This document shows positions 27,501 through 40,300 of a stretch of DNA of 64,000 nt, piece by piece. Under the pieces are notes generated by a model that saw nothing but the letters and a program-made list of their open reading frames with translations, searched no databases and was not told where the DNA came from. Within the stretch, counting starts at the first letter, position 1. Each line of letters begins with the position of its first letter. The position numbers were made by a program, and so were the translations under genes. The stretch is from Heliocidaris erythrogramma (lineage: Eukaryota > Echinodermata > Echinoidea > Camarodonta > Echinometridae), in contig CM046864.1 of assembly GCA_025617745.1 (NCBI GenBank), positions 2,170,001 through 2,234,000 on the forward strand, given 5' to 3'.

Positions 27501-30500
27501 AGCCAACACAGATAACACTGCTTGTGATGGTAAAACTACCATTGCTGACATTACATTGTCTTCATATTTCCTAGTTGTTGTTGTTTAGAACTCATCCAAA
27601 TTAAAATCCTCCTATTTTATGACAGTATCAGGTATTGTACATTTTGTCCAAAAAGATTATATCATTGAAGGATTTTGATTTTGAAAGAGATGATGTTATC
27701 CTTATTAGGGCTTACAAAATATTGTTTAATGATTCCCAAAAAAGTGCGCTAAGAGACTTCAGTTGCGGACTATTAAAGCTGTTGACAGGCTTAACGAGGC
27801 CCTGATAATTATATCAGAATATAATATGCACATAACCTGCACATTCTTAGATTTATTTTTCAATGTATTTGTTTTTATCTAGATGTTAATGAGTGCACTG
27901 ATGATTCAAGTCTCTGCGCTAATGGAAATTGCGTGAATAACGATGGATCTTTCACCTGTACCTGTGACGCCGGATTTGAAGCCAACACACATAACACTGC
28001 TTGTGATGGTAAAACTACCATTGCTGACATTACATTGTCTTCATATTTCCTAGTTGTTGTTGTTTAGAACTCATCCAAATTAAAATCCTCCTATTTTATG
28101 ACAGTATCAGGTATTATACATTTTTGTCCAAAAAGATGATATCGTTGAAGGATTTTGATTTTGAAAGAGATGATGTTATCCTTATTAGGGCTTACAAAAT
28201 ATTGTTTAATGATTCCCAAAAAAGTGCGCTAAGAGACTTCAGTTGCGGACTATTAAAGCTGTTGACAGGCTTAACGAGGCCCTGATAATTATATCAGAAT
28301 ATAATATGCACATAACCTGCACATTCTTAGATTTATTTTTCAATGTACTTGTTTTTATCTAGATGTTAATGAGTGCACTGATGATTCAAGTCTCTGCGCT
28401 AATGGAAATTGCGTGAATAACGATGGATCTTTCACCTGTACCTGTGACGCCGGATTTGAAGCCAACACGGATAACACTGCTTGTGATGGTAAAACTACCA
28501 TTGCTGACATTACATTGTCTTCATATTTCCTAGTTGTTGTTGTTTAGAACTCATCCAAATTAAAATCCTCCTATTTTATGACAGTATCAGGTATTATACA
28601 TTTTGTCCAAAAAGATTATATCATTGAAGGATTTTGATTTTGAAAGAGATGATGTTATCCTTATTAGGGCTTACAAAATATTGTTTAATGATTCCCAAAA
28701 AAGTGCGTTAAGAGACTTCAGTTGCGGACTATTAAAGCTGTTGACATGCTTAACGAGGCCCTGATAATTATATCAGAATATAATATGCACATAACCTGCA
28801 CATTCTTAGATTTATTTTTCAATGTATTTGTTTTTATCTAGATGTTAATGAGTGCACTGATGATTCAAGTCTCTGCGCTAATGGAAATTGCGTGAATAAC
28901 GATGGATCTTTCACCTGTACCTGTGACGCCGGATTTGAAGCCAACACAGATAACACTGCTTGTGATGGTAAAACTACCATTGCTGACATTACATTGTCTT
29001 CATATTTCCTAGTTGTTGTTGTTTAGAACTCATCCAAATTAAAATCCTCCTATTTTATGACAGTATCAGGTATTGTACATTTTGTCCAAAAAGATTATAT
29101 CATTGAAGGATTTTGATTTTGAAAGAGATGATGTTATCCTTATTAGGGCTTACAAAATATTGTTTAATGATTCCCAAAAAAGTGCGCTAAGAGACTTCAG
29201 TTGCGGACTATTAAAGCTGTTGACAGGCTTAACGAGGCCCTGATAATTATATCAGAATATAATATGCACATAACCTGCACATTCTTAGATTTATTTTTCA
29301 ATGTATTTGTTTTTATCTAGATGTTAATGAGTGCACTGATGATTCAAGTCTCTGCGCTAATGGAAATTGCGTGAATAACGATGGATCTTTCACCTGTACC
29401 TGTGACGCCGGATTTGAAGCCAACTCACATAACACTGCTTGTGATGGTAAAACTACCATTGCTGACATTACATTGTCTTCATATTTCCTAGTTGTTGTTG
29501 TTTAGAACTCATCCAAATTAAAATCCTCCTATTTTATGACAGTATCAGGTATTATACATTTTGTCCAAAAAGATGATATCGTTGAAGGATTTTGATTTTG
29601 AAAGAGATGATGTTATCCTTATTAGGGCTTACAAAATATTGTTTAATGATTCCCAAAAAAGTGCGCTAAGAGACTTCAGTTGCGGACTATTAAAGCTGTT
29701 GACAGGCTTAACGAGGCCCTGATAATTATATCAGAATATAATATGCACATAACCTGCACATTCTTAGATTTATTTTTCAATGTACTTGTTTTTATCTAGA
29801 TGTTAATGAGTGCACTGATGATTCAAGTCTCTGCGCTAATGGAAATTGCGTGAATAACGATGGATCTTTCACCTGTACCTGTGACGCCGGATTTGAAGCC
29901 AACACGGATAACACTGCTTGTGATGGTAAAACTACCATTGCTGACATTACATTGTCTTCATATTTCCTAGTTGTTGTTGTTTAGAACTCATCCAAATTAA
30001 AATCCTCCTATTTTATGACAGTATCAGGTATTATACATTTTGTCCAAAAAGATTATATCGTTGAAGGATTTTGATTTTGAAAGAGGTGATGTTATCCTTA
30101 TTAGGGCTTACAAAATATTGTTCAATGATTCCCAAAAAAGTGCGTTAAGAGACTTCAGTTGCGGACTATTAAAGCTGTTTACATGCTTAACGAGGCCCTG
30201 ATAATTATATCAGAATATAATATGCACATAACCTGCACATTCTTAGATTTATTTTTCAATGTATTTGTTTTTATCTAGATGTTAATGAGTGCACTGATGA
30301 TTCAAGTCTCTGCGCTAATGGAAATTGCGTGAATAACGATGGATCTTTCACCTGTACCTGTGACGCCGGATTTGAAGCCAACACAGATAACACTGCTTGT
30401 GATGGTAAAACTACCATTGCTGACATTACATTGTCTTCATATTTCCTAGTTGTTGTTGTTTAGAACTCATCCAAATTAAAATCCTCCTATTTTATGACAG

Positions 30501-31361
30501 TATCAGGTATTACACATTTTGTCCAAAAAGATTATATCATTGAAGGATTTTGATTTTGAAAGAGATGATGTTATCCTTATTAGGGCTTACAAAATATTGT
30601 TTAATGATTCCAAAAAAGTGCGTTAAGAGACTTCAGTTGCGGACTATTAAAGCTGTTGATATGCTTAAGGAGGCCCTGATAATTATATCAGAATATAATA
30701 TGCACATAACCTGCACATTCTTAGATTTATTTATCAATGTATTTGTTTTTATCTAGATGTTAATGAGTGCACTGATGATTCAAGTCTCTGCTCTAATGGA
30801 AATTGCGTGAATAACGATGGATCTTTCACCTGTACCTGTGACGCCGGATTTGAAGCCAACACAGATAACACTGCTTGTGATGGTAAAACTACCATTGCTG
30901 ACATTACATTGTCTTCATATTTCCTAGTTGTTGTTGTTTAAAACTCATCCAAATTAAAATCCTCCTATTTTATGACAGTATCAGGTATTATACATTTTGT
31001 CCAAAAAGATTATATCATTGAAGGATTTTGATTTTGAAAGAGATGATGTTATCCTTATTAGGGCTTACAAAATATTGTTCAATGATTCCCCAAAAAATGC
31101 GTTAAGAGACTTCAGTTGCGGACTATTAAAGCTGTTGACATGCTTAAGGAGGCCCTGATAATTATATCAGAATATAATATGCACATAACCTGCACATTCT
31201 TAGATTTATTTTTCAATGTATTTGTTTTTATCTAGATGTTAATGAGTGCACTGATGATTCAAGTCTCTGCGCTAATGGAAATTGCGTGAATAACGATGGA
31301 TCTTTCACCTGTACCTGTGACGCCGGATTTGAAGCCAACACAGATAACACTGCTTGTGATG
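3466..31361 (+). CDS. Block of 59 calcium-binding EGF exons
   Basis: Each normal exon is 126 bp and encodes 42 residues: D-V-N-E-C, six cysteines, then CVNNDGSFTCTC and a final CD. This is a cbEGF domain with an intact Asn/Asp beta-hydroxylation motif (C-x-N-x4-F-x-C-x-C). There is no room for the O-fucose site between Cys2 and Cys3 (only four residues). The acceptor is tttttatctag and the donor GATG|gtaaaac. Exon starts: 3466, 3946, 4426, 4905, 5383, 5861, 6339, 6817, 7297, 7780, 8257, 8735, 9215, 9695, 10174, 10653, 11131, 11610, 12089, 12568, 13046, 13524, 14002, 14480, 14958, 15437, 15916, 16394, 16873, 17351, 17829, 18308, 18787, 19266, 19744, 20223, 20701, 21179, 21657, 22136, 22614, 23093, 23572, 24050, 24529, 25007, 25486, 25965, 26445, 26925, 27404, 27883, 28363, 28842, 29321, 29800, 30279, 30757, 31236. 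Most encode the same 42 residues. Exceptions are listed separately. Confidence 0.9.
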
Positions 31362-34300
31362 GTAAAACTACCATTGCTGACATTACATTGTCTTCATATT
31401 TCCTAGTTGTTGTTGTTTAGAACTCATCCAAATTAAAATCCTCCTATTTTATGACAGTATCAGGTATTATACATTTTGTCCAAAAAGATTATATCATTGA
31501 AGGATTTTGATTTTGAAAGAGGATGTAAAACTGAGATATAGGAATAATTCAGTATTTGGTTTATGCGCCTTTTATCCAAAACGCAAAAAGTTTTCTTATT
31601 TTTTGGAAAGCGTACGAATACCCAAACAGTTTATTATCTTAAATTTTCGCAAATATGTACGGATTCCCATCAGGACTCATGCCATGTTTTTAAACCAACA
31701 ATTCTATTTTGTTAATGCCCTATATCACATTTTTTGTGAAAATTTGTCATATCTTGAAATTATTCGTAATATAATACAGTGTGCTATCATTTTTTTGGCC
31801 GTTTTGCAATATGTAAGACCTTCTAAAAATGTTTTAAGAGGGAAGATATTTGTTAACAAAATACAGTACGAACCAATTTACATTGCGTTTACGAATTCAG
31901 GGGGAAATATTAAGTAGCTATGTTTAATGCAAATTAAAAACTGAACCAAAGTCAAAGTATATTATGGCGTTGAGGCATACATTCGTAATAGTAGAAATGA
32001 CAGTATTGCAAAACTTCGTTCACCAAATCAGATGAATGTTCTTTGTTGTGCCATTTAACAAAAAAAAAATTGTTCACCAAACTTTTGAAACGATGCTCGT
32101 TCATGCTGCAGTATTTATGATTTAAAAGACAAAACAAAACACCAAGAAAATGGGTACAAGGTTGGTTCTGAAATAAGACACTAAATTCTTGGTGATGAAT
32201 ATACATATATCTCATGTTTTTATCATTTTAACCCCTTATTTTCTACTGTAGCTCGTACAACGAGGTCATCAACTACTCCTGTTAGCACAACAGGATCAGC
32301 AACGTCTGCTAGTACTACAGGACCAATATTTACTCTTGCTAATACTTCGGGAGCTGAAATTACTCAATCTAGTACTATAACAAACTCAGCTTCATCTGCT
32401 AGTACCACAGGACCATCAACTAATCCAGCTAGGACTACAAGACCATCAATTACTCCTGTTAGTACTACAAAACCATCAACTACCCATGTTAGTACGGTAG
32501 GATCATCAACTACTCCTGCTAGTACTACAGGACAATCGACTACTCCTGCTAGCACTACAACACCATCAATTACTCAAGCTAGTACTACAGGACCACCAAC
32601 CCCTGCAAGTACTATAGGATCAATAACTTCAACTATTAGTACTACTCGATCTTCAACTACTCTTGCTACTACTTCGGGACCATCAACTACTCCTGCTAGT
32701 ACTACAGGACTATCAAGTACTCATGTTTCTACTACAGGACCATCAACTACGCCTACTACCACTATAACTACTACGGCAGCAGCAGCTCCTCCTGCAAGTA
32801 ACTCGGCACCAGTAACTACTCTTGCTGGTACCACTGCTTCATCTGCTTCATCAACTACTCCTGCCAGTACTACAGGACCATCAACTACTCCTACTAGTAC
32901 TACAGGACTATCAAATACTCCTGATAATACCACAGGACCTCCAACCACTCCTGCAAGAACTACAGGATCATCAGCTACTTCTGCCAGTACTACGGGACCT
33001 TCAACTCCTCCTGCAAGTACTTTGGTTCCAGCAGCTACTCCTGCTAGCACCACTTCATCATCGACGACTCCACCTAGTACTACAGGACCACCAACCGCAC
33101 CTACTACTGCAACAGGAGCATCAACTGCTTCTGCTTCATCAACTATTCCTGCTAGTACTACAGGACCACCAACTACCCCAACTACACCTACTACTGCAAT
33201 AGGACTATCAACTACTGCTTCTAGTACTACAGGACATACAACTACTCCTCCTACAACTACAGGAACATCAACTGCTCCTGCTAGTAGTTCAGGACTATTG
33301 ACTACTCCTGTTGATACCACAGGACCCCCAACCCCTCCTGCAAGTACTACAGGATCATCAGCTACTTCTGCCAGTACTACAGGACCTTCACCTTCTCCTG
33401 CAAGTACTTTGGTTTCAGCAACTACTCCTGCTAGCACCGCTCCATCATCAACTCCTCCAGGTAGTACTACAGAACCATCAAACTATACAGCGAGTACTAC
33501 CGGACCACCAATTACTCTTACTACAACAGGAGCATCAACTGCATCTGCTTCATCAACTACTACTGCTAGTACTACGGGACCACCAACTACCACTACTTCA
33601 CCTACTACTACAATAGGACAATCAACTTCTGTTAGTACTACGGGACTTCTAAGTACACATACTACTGTAATAGGGGCATCAACTACTCCTCCTACAACTA
33701 CAGGAACATCAACTGCTCCTGCTAATAGTTCAGGACTATTGACTACTCCTGTTGATACCACAGGACCTCCAACCACTCCTGCAAGTACTACAGGATCATC
33801 AGCTCCTTCTTCCAGTACTACAATACCTTCAACTCCTCCTGCAAGCAATTTGGTTCCAGCAACTACTCCTGCTAGCACCACTGCATCATCAAATCCTCCA
33901 GGAGCATCGACTACTGCTGCTTATACTACAGGACCTCCAACTACTCCTGCTACTACTACAGGACCATCAACTACTCCTGCTAGTACTACAGGGCTATTGA
34001 CTACTCCTGATAGTACCACAGGATATCCAACCACTCCTGCAAGTACTACAGGATCATCAGCTTCTTCTGCCAGTACTACAGGACCTTCAACTCCTCCTGC
34101 AAGTACTTTGGTTCCAGCAACTACTCCTGCTAGCACCATTGTATCATCAACTCCTCCAGCTAGTACTACGGAACCATCAACTACTCCTACTACTACTACT
34201 ACAGGACCATCAACTACTCATCATAGTACCACAGGGCCTCCGACTGCTCCTGCTAGTACTAAGGGACCAGAAACTACTTCTGTTGGTACTCTAGGACCAT

Positions 34301-37300
34301 CAACTACCCCTGATAGTACTACAGGAGCAACAAGTGAACCTTCTAGTACTACAGGACCATCATCTACTCCTGTTAGTACTACAGGACCGCAAACTACACC
34401 TACTACTACCACTGCAGCATCTACTACTCCTGCTAGTACTACGGGACCGTTAACTGCACCTAATAATAGTACAGGACAATCAAATCCTCCTGCTAGTACT
34501 ATAGGATCATCAGCTACTCCAGAAAGTACTACAGGATCGTCAACTACATCTACTACGACAACAGGAGCATCAACTACTGTTTCTAGTACTACAGGACCTC
34601 ATACTACTCCTGCTACTACTACAGGACCATCAACTACTCCTGCTAGTAGTACGGGACTATTGACTACTGATAATACTACAGGACCTCCAACCACTCCTGC
34701 AAGTACTACAGGATCACCAGCTCCTTCTTCCAGTACTACAATACCTTCAACTCCTCCTGCAAGCAATTTGGTTCCAGCAACTACTCCTGCTAGCACCACT
34801 GCATCATCAAATCCTCCAGGAGCATCGACTACTGGTGCTAATACTACAGGACCTCCAACTACTCCTGCTACTACTACAGGACCATCAACTACTCCTGCTA
34901 GTACTACAGGGCTATTGACTACTCCTGATAGTACCACAGGATATCCAACCACTCCTGCAAGTACAACAGAATCATCAGCTTCTTCTGCCAGTACTACAGG
35001 ACCTTCAACTCCTCCTGCAAGTAATTTGGTTCCAGCAACTACTCCTGCTAGCACCATTGTATCATCAACTCCTCCAGCTAGTACTACGGAACCATCAATT
35101 ACTCCTGCTGCTACTACTACTACACCATCAACTACTCATCATAGTACCACAGGACCTCCGACTGCTCCTGCTAGTACTAAGGGACCAGAAACTACTTCTG
35201 TTGGTACTCTAGGACCATCAACTACCCCTGATAGTACTACAGGAGCAACAAGTGAACCTTCTAGTACTACAGGACCATCATCTACTCCTGTTAGTACTAC
35301 AGGACCGCAAACTACACCTACTACTACCACTGCAGCATCTACTACTCCTGCTAGTACTACAGGACCGTTAACTGCACCTAATAATAGTACAGGACAATCA
35401 AATCCTCCTGCTAGTACTATAGGATCATCAGCTACTCCAGAAAGTACTACAGGATCGTCAACTACATCTACTACGACAACAGGAGCATCAACTACTGTTT
35501 CTAGTACTACAGGACCTCATACTACTCCTGCTACTACTACAGGACCATCAACTACTCCTGCTAGTAGTACGGGACTATTGACTACTGATAATACTACAGG
35601 ACCTCCAACCACTCCTGCAAGTACTACAGGATCACCAGCTCCTTCTTCCAGTACTACAATACCTTCAACTCCTCCTGCAAGCAATTTGGTTCCAGCAACT
35701 ACTCCTGCTAGCACCACTGCATCATCAAATCCTCCAGGAGCATCGACTACTGCTGCTTATACTACAGGACCTCCAACTACTCCTGCTACTACTACAGGAC
35801 CATCAACTACTCCTGCTAGTACTACAGGGCTATTGACTACTCCTGATAGTACCACAGGATATCCAACCACTCCTGCAAGTACTACAGGATCATCAGCTTC
35901 TTCTGCCAGTACTACAGGACCTTCAACTCCTCCTGCAAGTACTTTGGTTCCAGCAACTACTCCTGCTAGCACCATTGTATCATCAACTCCTCCAGCTAGT
36001 ACTACGGAACCATCAACTACTCCTACTACTACTACTACAGGACCATCAACTACTCATCATAGTACCACAGGGCCTCCGACTGCTCCTGCTAGTACTAAGG
36101 GACCAGAAACTACTTCTGTTGGTACTCTAGGACCATCAACTACCCCTGATAGTACTACAGGAGCAACAAGTGAACCTTCTAGTACTACAGGACCATCATC
36201 TACTCCTGTTAGTACTACAGGACCGCAAACTACACCTACTACTACCACTGCAGCATCTACTACTCCTGCTAGTACTACAGGACCGTTAACTGCACCTAAT
36301 AATAGTACAGGACAATCAAATCCTCCTGCTAGTACTATAGGATCATCAGCTACTCCAGAAAGTACTACAGGATCGTCAACTACATCTACTACGACAACAG
36401 GAGCATCAACTACTGTTTCTAGTACTACAGGACCTCATACTACTCCTCCTACTACTACAGGACCATCAACTACTCCTGCTAGTAGTACGGGACTACTGAC
36501 TACTGATAATACTACAGGACCTCCAACCACTCCTGCAAGTACTACAGGATCACCAGCTCCTTCTTCCAGTACTACAATACCTTCAACTCCTCCTGCAAGC
36601 AATTTGGTTCCAGCAACTACTCCTGCTAGCACCACTGCATCATCAAATCCTCCAGGAGCATCGACTACTGGTGCTAATACTACAGGACCTCCAACTACTC
36701 CTGCTACTACTACAGGACCATCAACTACTCCTGCTAGTACTACAGGGCTATTGACTACTCCTGATAGTACCACAGGATATCCAACCACTCCTGCAAGTAC
36801 AACAGAATCATCAGCTTCTTCTGCCAGTACTACAGGACCTTCAACTCCTCCTGCAAGTAATTTGGTTCCAGCAACTACTCCTGCTAGCACCATTGTATCA
36901 TCAACTACCCCTGATAGTACTACAGGAGCAACAAGTGAACCTTCTAGTACTACAGGACCATCATCTACTCCTGTTAGTACTACAGGACCGCAAACTACAC
37001 CTACTACTACCACTGCAGCATCTACTACTCCTGCTAGTACTACGGGACCGTTAACTGCACCTAATAATAGTACGGGACAATCAAATCCTCCTGCTAGTAC
37101 TATAGGATCATCAGCTACTCCAGAAAGTACTACAGGATCGTCAACTACATCTACTACGACAACAGGAGCATCAACTACTGTTTCTAGTACTACAGGACCT
37201 CATACTACTCCTGCTACTACTACAGGACCGTTAACTACACATAATAATAATACAGGACAATCAACTCCTGCTAGTACTACAGGACCATCAACTACTCATC

Positions 37301-40300
37301 ATAGCACCACGGGACCTCCGACTGCTCCTGCTAGTACTAAGGGATTAGAAGCTACTTCTGTTGGTACTCTAGGACCATCAACTACCCCTGATAGTATTAC
37401 AGGAGCAACAAGTGAACCTACTAGTACTACAGGACCATCATCTACTCCTGTTAGTACTACAGGACCGCCAACTACACCTACTACTACCACTGCAGCATCT
37501 ACTACTCCTGCTAGTACTACGGGACCGTTAACTGCACCTAATAATAGTACAGGACAATCAAATCCTCCTGCTAGTACTATAGGATCATCAACTACATCTA
37601 CCAGTACTACTGGACCTTCAACTACTCTCGCTAGTAGTTCAGGACCATCAACTACTCCTGCTAGTACTATAGGAGTATCAATTACTCCTGTTTCTACTTC
37701 AGGACCATCAACTACACCTACTACAAATACTACTATTACGGCACCATCAACTACTCCTGCTAGTACTACAGGGCTATTGACTACTCCTGATAGTACCACA
37801 GGATATCCAACCACTCCTGCAAGTACTACAGGATCATCAGCTTCTTCTGCCAGTACTACAGGACCTTCAACTCCTCCTGCAAGTACTTTGGTTCCAGCAA
37901 CTACTCCTGCTAGCACCATTGTATCATCAACTCCTCCAGCTAGTACTACGGAACCATCAACTACTCCTACTACTACTACTACAGGACCATCAACTACTCA
38001 TCATAGTACCACAGGGCCTCCGACTGCTCCTGCTAGTACTAAGGGACCAGAAACTACTTCTGTTGGTACTCTAGGACCATCAACTACCCCTGATAGTACT
38101 ACAGGAGCAACAAGTGAACCTTCTAGTACTACAGGACCATCATCTACTCCTGTTAGTACTACAGGACCGCAAACTACACCTACTACTACCACTGCAGCAT
38201 CTACTACTCCTGCTAGTACTACAGGACCGTTAACTGCACCTAATAATAGTACAGGACAATCAAATCCTCCTGCTAGTACTATAGGATCATCAGCTACTCC
38301 AGAAAGTACTACAGGATCGTCAACTACATCTACTACGACAACAGGAGCATCAACTACTGTTTCTAGTACTACAGGACCTCATACTACTCCTGCTACTACT
38401 ACAGGACCATCAACTACTCCTGCTAGTAGTACGGGACTATTGACTACTGATAATACTACAGGACCTCCAACCACTCCTGCAAGTACTACAGGATCACCAG
38501 CTCCTTCTTCCAGTACTACAATACCTTCAACTCCTCCTGCAAGCAATTTGGTTCCAGCAACTACTCCTGCTAGCACCACTGCATCATCAAATCCTCCAGG
38601 AGCATCGACTACTGGTGCTAATACTACAGGACCTCCAACTACTCCTGCTACTACTACAGGACCATCAACTACTCCTGCTAGTACTACAGGGCTATTGACT
38701 ACTCCTGATAGTACCACAGGATATCCAACCACTCCTGCAAGTACAACAGAATCATCAGCTTCTTCTGCCAGTACTACAGGACCTTCAACTCCTCCTGCAA
38801 GTAATTTGGTTCCAGCAACTACTCCTGCTAGCACCATTGTATCATCAACTCCTCCAGCTAGTACTACGGAACCATCAATTACTCCTGCTGCTACTACTAC
38901 TACACCATCAACTACTCATCATAGTACCACAGGACCTCCGACTGCTCCTGCTAGTACTAAGGGACCAGAAACTACTTCTGTTGGTACTCTAGGACCATCA
39001 ACTACCCCTGATAGTACTACAGGAGCAACAAGTGAACCTTCTAGTACTACAGGACCATCATCTACTCCTGTTAGTACTACAGGACCGCAAACTACACCTA
39101 CTACTACCACTGCAGCATCTACTACTCCTGCTAGTACTACGGGACCGTTAACTGCACCTAATAATAGTACGGGACAATCAAATCCTCCTGCTAGTACTAT
39201 AGGATCATCAGCTACTCCAGAAAGTACTACAGGATCGTCAACTACATCTACTACGACAACAGGAGCATCAACTACTGTTTCTAGTACTACAGGACCTCAT
39301 ACTACTCCTGCTACTACTACAGGACCGTTAACTACACATAATAATAATACAGGACAATCAACTCCTGCTAGTACTACAGGACCATCAACTACTCATCATA
39401 GCACCACGGGACCTCCGACTGCTCCTGCTAGTACTAAGGGATTAGAAACTACTTCTGTTGGTACTCTAGGACCATCAACTACCCCTGATAGTATTACAGG
39501 AGCAACAAGTGAACCTACTAGTACTACAGGACCATCATCTACTCCTGTTAGTACTACAGGACCGCCAACTACACCTACTACTACCACTGCAGCATCTACT
39601 ACTCCTGCTAGTACTACGGGACCGTTAACTGCACCTAATAATAGTACAGGACAATCAAATCCTCCTGCTAGTACTATAGGATCATCAACTACATCTACCA
39701 GTACTACTGGACCTTCAACTACTCTCGCTAGTAGTTCAGGACCATCAACTACTCCTGCTAGTACTATAGGAGTATCAATTACTCCTGTTTCTACTTCAGG
39801 ACCATCAACTACACCTACTACAAATACTACTATTACGGCACCAGCAACTAATCCTGCTAGTACCGCTGCTTCATCGAATACTCCTGCTACTTCTGCTGGA
39901 ACATCAACTACTCCTGCTAGTACTACAGGACTATTCACTACTCCTGCTAGTAATACAGGACCATCAAATATACATGCTAGTACTGCAGGATCACCAACTA
40001 CTGCAGCTTATACAATGGGATCGTCTATTTCTTCGGCCAGTACTACGGGGTTGTCTGCCTCTTCTTCTAATTCGACAGGTATTACTCGAACTTTAAGTGA
40101 ACCTTAATTAGGCAGAATAATTTTCCTTCCTTTTATGTTTGATAATGTCTAAAATGATCATGAAGATGATTTTTTATCATTATCATTGTTTTAGTATTTT
40201 CCTAACATATTTTATGCTGATGATTATAATTATTTTTATTTTTTACCATTCAATTGTTCGTTTTTTGTTTTTTTGTTTTGTTTTTTGTTTTGTTTTGTTT

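Larger units (their letters stand above)
3124..31518 (+). repeat. Tandem array of ~479-bp exon-plus-intron units
   Basis: Spacing between successive exon starts is 477-483 bp, mostly 478 or 479, with a mean of about 478.8 over 58 intervals. Each unit is a 126-bp EGF exon plus about 353 bp of intron, and the introns are almost as uniform as the exons. Recurrent intron variants include A-run length in ccAAAAAA, gattatatcatt versus gatgatatcgtt, gacatgc/gatatgc/gacaggc, aacgagg/aaggagg, and accattg/accgttg. A short stem-loop (CTGATA..TATCAG) recurs in every intron. The array enters from the 500-N gap in mid-intron and ends abruptly in mid-intron near 31,518. Such uniformity points to recent unequal crossing-over or gene conversion of whole exon-intron units (inference). 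Confidence 0.97.

Noticed and set aside
31507..31917. 136-codon frame between the array and the mucin exon
   Set aside because: It starts in array intron sequence and has no domain. The flanking exons splice over it in matching phase.
32364..39938. Many antisense frames of Val/Leu/Gly-rich repeats opposite the mucin exon
   Set aside because: They are complements of the ACT/CCT/GCT/AGT codon repeat and have no independent support. The sense frame is open through all of the exon and splice-bounded.
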